Assembly (NCBI GenBank): GCA_965214565.1
Contig: OZ243951.1
Span: 558,001-622,000, forward strand
DNA from: VXYK01 sp965214565
GTDB lineage: Bacteria; Actinomycetota; Acidimicrobiia; Acidimicrobiales; Aldehydirespiratoraceae
Direction: 5' to 3'
Length of the DNA: 64,000 nt
In this document: piece after piece, positions 60,828 to 64,000 of the stretch
Layout: each line of letters starts with the position of its first letter
Position numbering within the stretch: the first letter of the stretch is position 1
Position numbers and translations under genes: made by a program
The notes under the pieces: model-generated
Told to the model about the DNA's origin: nothing
What the model saw: only the letters and a program-made list of their open reading frames with translations
Databases searched by the model: none

Positions 60828-63027
60828 GGCGAACGAACCAACACGCAGCGCGGCCTCGCTGACCGCCACCATGCTCGACGAGGAAGCCGCCCGTCAGCGC
60901 AGCCAGGCCGAACGTTCCGAGGCTGTCGTCTTCGCCGACGAACTTCTGCCCGGCGTTGGCACGGACGAAATGGAGTTTCGGGACGGGATCAAGAAGGGAG
61001 GTGTCTACACCTTCGGCGTGCTCCTCGCGCTCAACTCCATGGACGAACTCGAAGGCGCAGCGATCAACATTCTCGGCCCCGACATCGCCGAGACCCTCAA
61101 CGTGTCAGACGGCACGATCACTTTCATCTCAGTCGCGTCAGTCGCCTTCTTCGTGCTGGGAGCCGGGCCCATGGGCTGGCTCGCCGACAGAGTCAGGCGT
61201 GGCCCGATCATCGGCGTGGCGAGCATGGCCTTCGCCGGTTTCGCGGCGCTCAGCGGGCTCGCCATCAACGCGTTCATGCTGTTCTGGACCCGGTTCTTCA
61301 CCGGAATCTCCAAAGCCAACACGATCACCGTCCACGCCACCCTGTTGGCCGACACGTACCCGATCGCGGTCAGGGGCCGCATCTTCGCGACCAACGCGGC
61401 GGTCGGCAGGGTCTTCAACGCGGCCAGTCCGATCCTGGTCGGCGGTATCGCGGTTGCGGTCGGCGGTGACGAGGGCTGGCGCTGGGCGTACCTGAGCCTG
61501 GGAATACCGGTGGCGGTGCTGGCCGCGCTGGCCTTCCTCCTCCCCGAACCCGAAAGGGGCCAATGGGAGAAGAAGGACGTCCTGGGGCACTCTTTCGGCA
61601 AGGACCTCGCCGAGATCCCCATCTCCATCGGCGCAGCGTTCGCCCGTATCTGGCGCATCGACACGATCCGCTACATGACCATGGCTATGGTCGCCATCGG
61701 TTTCGCCCTGTTCCCGGGTGCTTCAATCCAGAGTTTCTTCCTCGAGGAGGAGTTCGGTCTTGATGCTCTGGGACGTGGTTTCGCGACCGCACCGACCGGG
61801 GTGCTGATCGTGGCCTTCCTCCCCTGGATCGGTAAGCGCTTCGACCAGACGTTCAGGGAGAGCCCCGACAAGGCGCTGCGGATCATGGGGCTGCTGCTAA
61901 TACCCGCGGCAGTGTTGGTACCGCTGCAGTATTCGATGCCCAACGTCTGGCTCTTCGTTGTATTTGCCACGCTCAACGGCACCTTCCTCGGCGCCGCCTT
62001 TTCGATGGTCCAACCGTCGATCCAGAGCGTGGTCCCCTACCGCCTGCGGGGTATGGGAACGGCGATTATCACCTTCTTCATGTTCGCAGGAGGCGGTGTT
62101 GCGGGTGGACTCGTCAGCGCTTTCCTGCAGGACACCGTCGGCGAACGGGCCGCTATCACCTTCCTCACGATCGTGTTCATGCCCCTCGGCGGCTACTACA
62201 TCATGAGAGGCTCGAACCGGGTCCGACACGACCTGTCGCTGGTGGTCGAGGAACTCCGCGAGGAACAGGCCTACCACGACCTCGTCGACGCCGGAACCGA
62301 TATCCCGGTGATGCAGGTCAACCACATCGACTTCAGCTACGGGAAGGTCCAGGTTCTCTTCGATGTGTCCTTCGATGTGGCACAAGGCGAGACCCTGGCA
62401 CTGCTCGGCACCAACGGGGCCGGCAAGTCGACAATCCTGAAGGTGGTCGCCGGACTCGAGACCCCCGAACGGGGAGTTGTGCGCTACAAGGGACGGACCG
62501 CCACTTTCGCGAGTCCCGAAGTACGGGGGAAGCTCGGAATACAGATGCTGCCGGGCGGCAAGGGGATCTGGCCGTCGATGTCGATCGGCGACAACCTTAC
62601 GATCGGGGCGTACAACTATCGCTCCGACCCAGCCGATGTGGCGCGTCGGACCGACCGGGTGCTCGAAATGTTCCCGGTGCTGGCGGACCGGCTGTCGGAG
62701 CGGGCAGGAGACCTCTCGGGCGGACAGCAGCAGATGCTGGCTCTGGCACGGGTCATGCTGCACGAACCGGACCTGCTCATCATCGATGAACTCTCCTTGG
62801 GTCTCGCCCCTACCGTCGTGCAGGAACTGCTCGAACACATCGACGCCCTGCGGGCCGCCGGCCAGACGATGATCATCGTTGAACAGTCCCTCAATGTGGC
62901 TCTGGCCGTCTCTGACCGGGCGATCTTCCTGGAGAAGGGGCAAGTCCGTTTCGAGGGCTCCGCTGAGGAACTGGCCGCTCGTGACGACCTGGCCCGAGCC
63001 GTGTTCCTCGGGAAGGAAGGAGGCTGA
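60820..63027 (+). CDS. MFS transporter fused to a LivF-type ABC ATPase
   Basis: This 735-residue fusion has two parts. Residues about 60-460 form a 10-12-helix MFS permease with the loop motif GWLADRVRRGP near 122 and GFALFPGASIQSFFLEEEFG. Residues about 490-735 form an ABC ATPase of the branched-chain amino acid class: Walker A GTNGAGKST near 530, signature LSGGQQQMLALARV near 628, Walker B LLIIDELSLGL near 650, then VEQSLN. The start is GTG 60820. Its stop overlaps the LivH-type permease ATG (TGATG), so the ATPase half probably serves that permease. Confidence 0.88.
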   Translation: MAEANEPTRSAASLTATMLDEEAARQRSQAERSEAVVFADELLPGVGTDEMEFRDGIKKGGVYTFGVLLALNSMDELEGAAINILGPDIAETLNVSDGTITFISVASVAFFVLGAGPMGWLADRVRRGPIIGVASMAFAGFAALSGLAINAFMLFWTRFFTGISKANTITVHATLLADTYPIAVRGRIFATNAAVGRVFNAASPILVGGIAVAVGGDEGWRWAYLSLGIPVAVLAALAFLLPEPERGQWEKKDVLGHSFGKDLAEIPISIGAAFARIWRIDTIRYMTMAMVAIGFALFPGASIQSFFLEEEFGLDALGRGFATAPTGVLIVAFLPWIGKRFDQTFRESPDKALRIMGLLLIPAAVLVPLQYSMPNVWLFVVFATLNGTFLGAAFSMVQPSIQSVVPYRLRGMGTAIITFFMFAGGGVAGGLVSAFLQDTVGERAAITFLTIVFMPLGGYYIMRGSNRVRHDLSLVVEELREEQAYHDLVDAGTDIPVMQVNHIDFSYGKVQVLFDVSFDVAQGETLALLGTNGAGKSTILKVVAGLETPERGVVRYKGRTATFASPEVRGKLGIQMLPGGKGIWPSMSIGDNLTIGAYNYRSDPADVARRTDRVLEMFPVLADRLSERAGDLSGGQQQMLALARVMLHEPDLLIIDELSLGLAPTVVQELLEHIDALRAAGQTMIIVEQSLNVALAVSDRAIFLEKGQVRFEGSAEELAARDDLARAVFLGKEGG

Positions 63028-64000
63028 TGCCAGCCGCGATCCTCGGGGTTTGGATCACCAACCAGGTGATCTTCTGGGGAGTCGTCAACGGTCTCATTTT
63101 CGGGCTTCTGGCCATGGGGATCGTGTTGATCTACCGCAGCACCCGTGTCATCAACTTTGCGGTCGGCAACATGGGGCTCCCCGGCGCGGCGCTGTTCGCG
63201 TTGATGATGATCAACTGGGGCTTCCCTTTCTGGGTGGCACTGATCTCGTGCCTGCTGATCGGCGCGCTGATCGGCGCGGTCGTCGAAGTGGTCATCGTGA
63301 AACGGCTCTTTCACCGACCCCGCGTGGTTCTGCTGATCGCCACGGTCGGGATCGCGGAGTTGATGCGAGCCATAGTGGTCACGGCATACCCGGACATCGA
63401 AGGCGTCCAAACCTCATATCCCGTGGCGATCGGAACGATCTGGGAAGACTCGGTCTCCTGGCTCACCGCGCTCACAACCTGGATTCCCGGTGTGGCCGCC
63501 GACAGCGGACTGCGCATCAAGGGCGCGGAACTGCAGATCCTGATAGTCGTTCCGCTTGTGGCTCTGGTTCTCGGGTTGCTCGTCACCAAAACGGTGTTCG
63601 GCAAGGCCATCACCGCATCGGCTGACAATGTCGAACTGAGCCGCCTGTCGGGGGTCAACCCCCATGTGGTCTCCACCGTCGTGTGGACCATCGGCGGTTT
63701 CCTGGCAACCCTCTCGATGATCCTGCTGAGCGGCGGGTCTGCGGCAACCGGAATCGAGAACCTGGGACCGTTCACTCTGACCAACGCCCTCGCTGCGGCC
63801 GTCATAGCGGGGATGCGTTCGTTCCCACGGGCCATGCTCGGCGGGATCGCTATTGGCATCGCCCAGAATCTCTTCAACTTCAACTTCACCCGAGACCCCG
63901 GGCTCGGCACGTTGCTGGTGTTCGTAGTGGTGGTGGTCGCCCTCTACTGGCAGAGCCGAAACACCGACGACGAAGCGGTCCTGGCCTTCGCCCCCAAGGT
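63027..64000 (+). CDS. Branched-chain amino acid-type ABC transporter permease (LivH-like), cut by the window end
   Basis: The visible 324 residues have about eight hydrophobic segments and the LivH signature (NGLIFGLLAMGIVLIYRSTRVINFA near 21-45, split by the loop GNMGLPGAAL), with GMRSFPRAMLGGIAIG near 272-287. The ATG overlaps the fusion gene stop, and GGAAGGAGG precedes it. Family permeases import branched-chain amino acids, urea or short acyl compounds. More cassette genes probably follow beyond 64 kb. Confidence 0.88.
   Translation, partial: MPAAILGVWITNQVIFWGVVNGLIFGLLAMGIVLIYRSTRVINFAVGNMGLPGAALFALMMINWGFPFWVALISCLLIGALIGAVVEVVIVKRLFHRPRVVLLIATVGIAELMRAIVVTAYPDIEGVQTSYPVAIGTIWEDSVSWLTALTTWIPGVAADSGLRIKGAELQILIVVPLVALVLGLLVTKTVFGKAITASADNVELSRLSGVNPHVVSTVVWTIGGFLATLSMILLSGGSAATGIENLGPFTLTNALAAAVIAGMRSFPRAMLGGIAIGIAQNLFNFNFTRDPGLGTLLVFVVVVVALYWQSRNTDDEAVLAFAPK

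Noticed and set aside
1..64000. tRNA, rRNA or riboswitch genes.
   Set aside because: I saw no cloverleaf-like sequence with conserved TTCGANNC and CCA context and no rRNA signature, but only an Infernal or tRNAscan run would be decisive.

Overview
The window is GC-rich, densely packed DNA from a high-GC Gram-positive-type chromosome. The gene set fits Actinomycetota, and I would guess an Acidimicrobiia-like lineage. That guess rests on three things: many GTG starts and 1-14 nt gene overlaps; two luciferase-like oxidoreductases, two amidohydrolase_2 proteins, several SDRs and paired acyl-CoA dehydrogenases; and TAnnnT boxes 6-9 nt upstream of several start codons, as expected for leaderless transcripts. 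There is no rRNA, tRNA or CRISPR array, and no complete transposase. The taxonomic call is inference, because no marker gene was compared.

Layout. 1-5.7 kb: a truncated aldose epimerase, an acyl-CoA ligase, rsgA, a membrane-anchored molybdenum oxidoreductase and a phosphoribosyltransferase. 5.9-13.9 kb: a defence island with a large restriction helicase-nuclease, a partner DNA methyltransferase broken by a frameshift, a membrane coiled-coil protein of unknown role, and a VapBC45-type toxin-antitoxin pair. 13.9-22.9 kb: a LigD-type polymerase domain, a small membrane protein, ilvD, a TetR regulator, an MFS pump and a glcDEF glycolate oxidase operon. 22.9-34.2 kb, all on the minus strand: herA, sbcD (Mre11), sbcC (Rad50), then a scarred segment, then a PD-(D/E)XK endonuclease, an Eco57I-like methyltransferase and a NurA-like nuclease. 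The scarred segment holds an array resembling an IS21 end, mazEF and pieces of a DUF4143 ATPase. 34.2-37 kb: a sulfatase and a tandem duplication of small coiled-coil genes. 37-64 kb: an acyl-CoA and cyclic-compound catabolic region (DUF35 plus thiolase-like aldolase, amidohydrolases, acyl-CoA dehydrogenases, ene-reductase, DHDPS-like aldolase, FadD3-like ligase, enoyl-CoA hydratase, LLM oxidoreductases, SDRs). It ends in a transporter locus where an MFS domain is fused to a LivF-type ABC ATPase, followed by a LivH-type permease cut by the window end.

How the genes may work together. The most interesting part is the minus-strand run herA-sbcD-sbcC-...-nurA. It reproduces the gene order of the archaeal herA-mre11-rad50-nurA end-resection operon. 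Here nurA is translationally coupled to a DNA methyltransferase and preceded by a restriction-type endonuclease. This suggests either a repair operon invaded by a restriction-modification cassette, or a composite defence system in which HerA-NurA resection is tied to a methylation-guarded nuclease. The broken methyltransferase in the 5.9 kb island raises a second question: how the intact restriction helicase next to it is tolerated.
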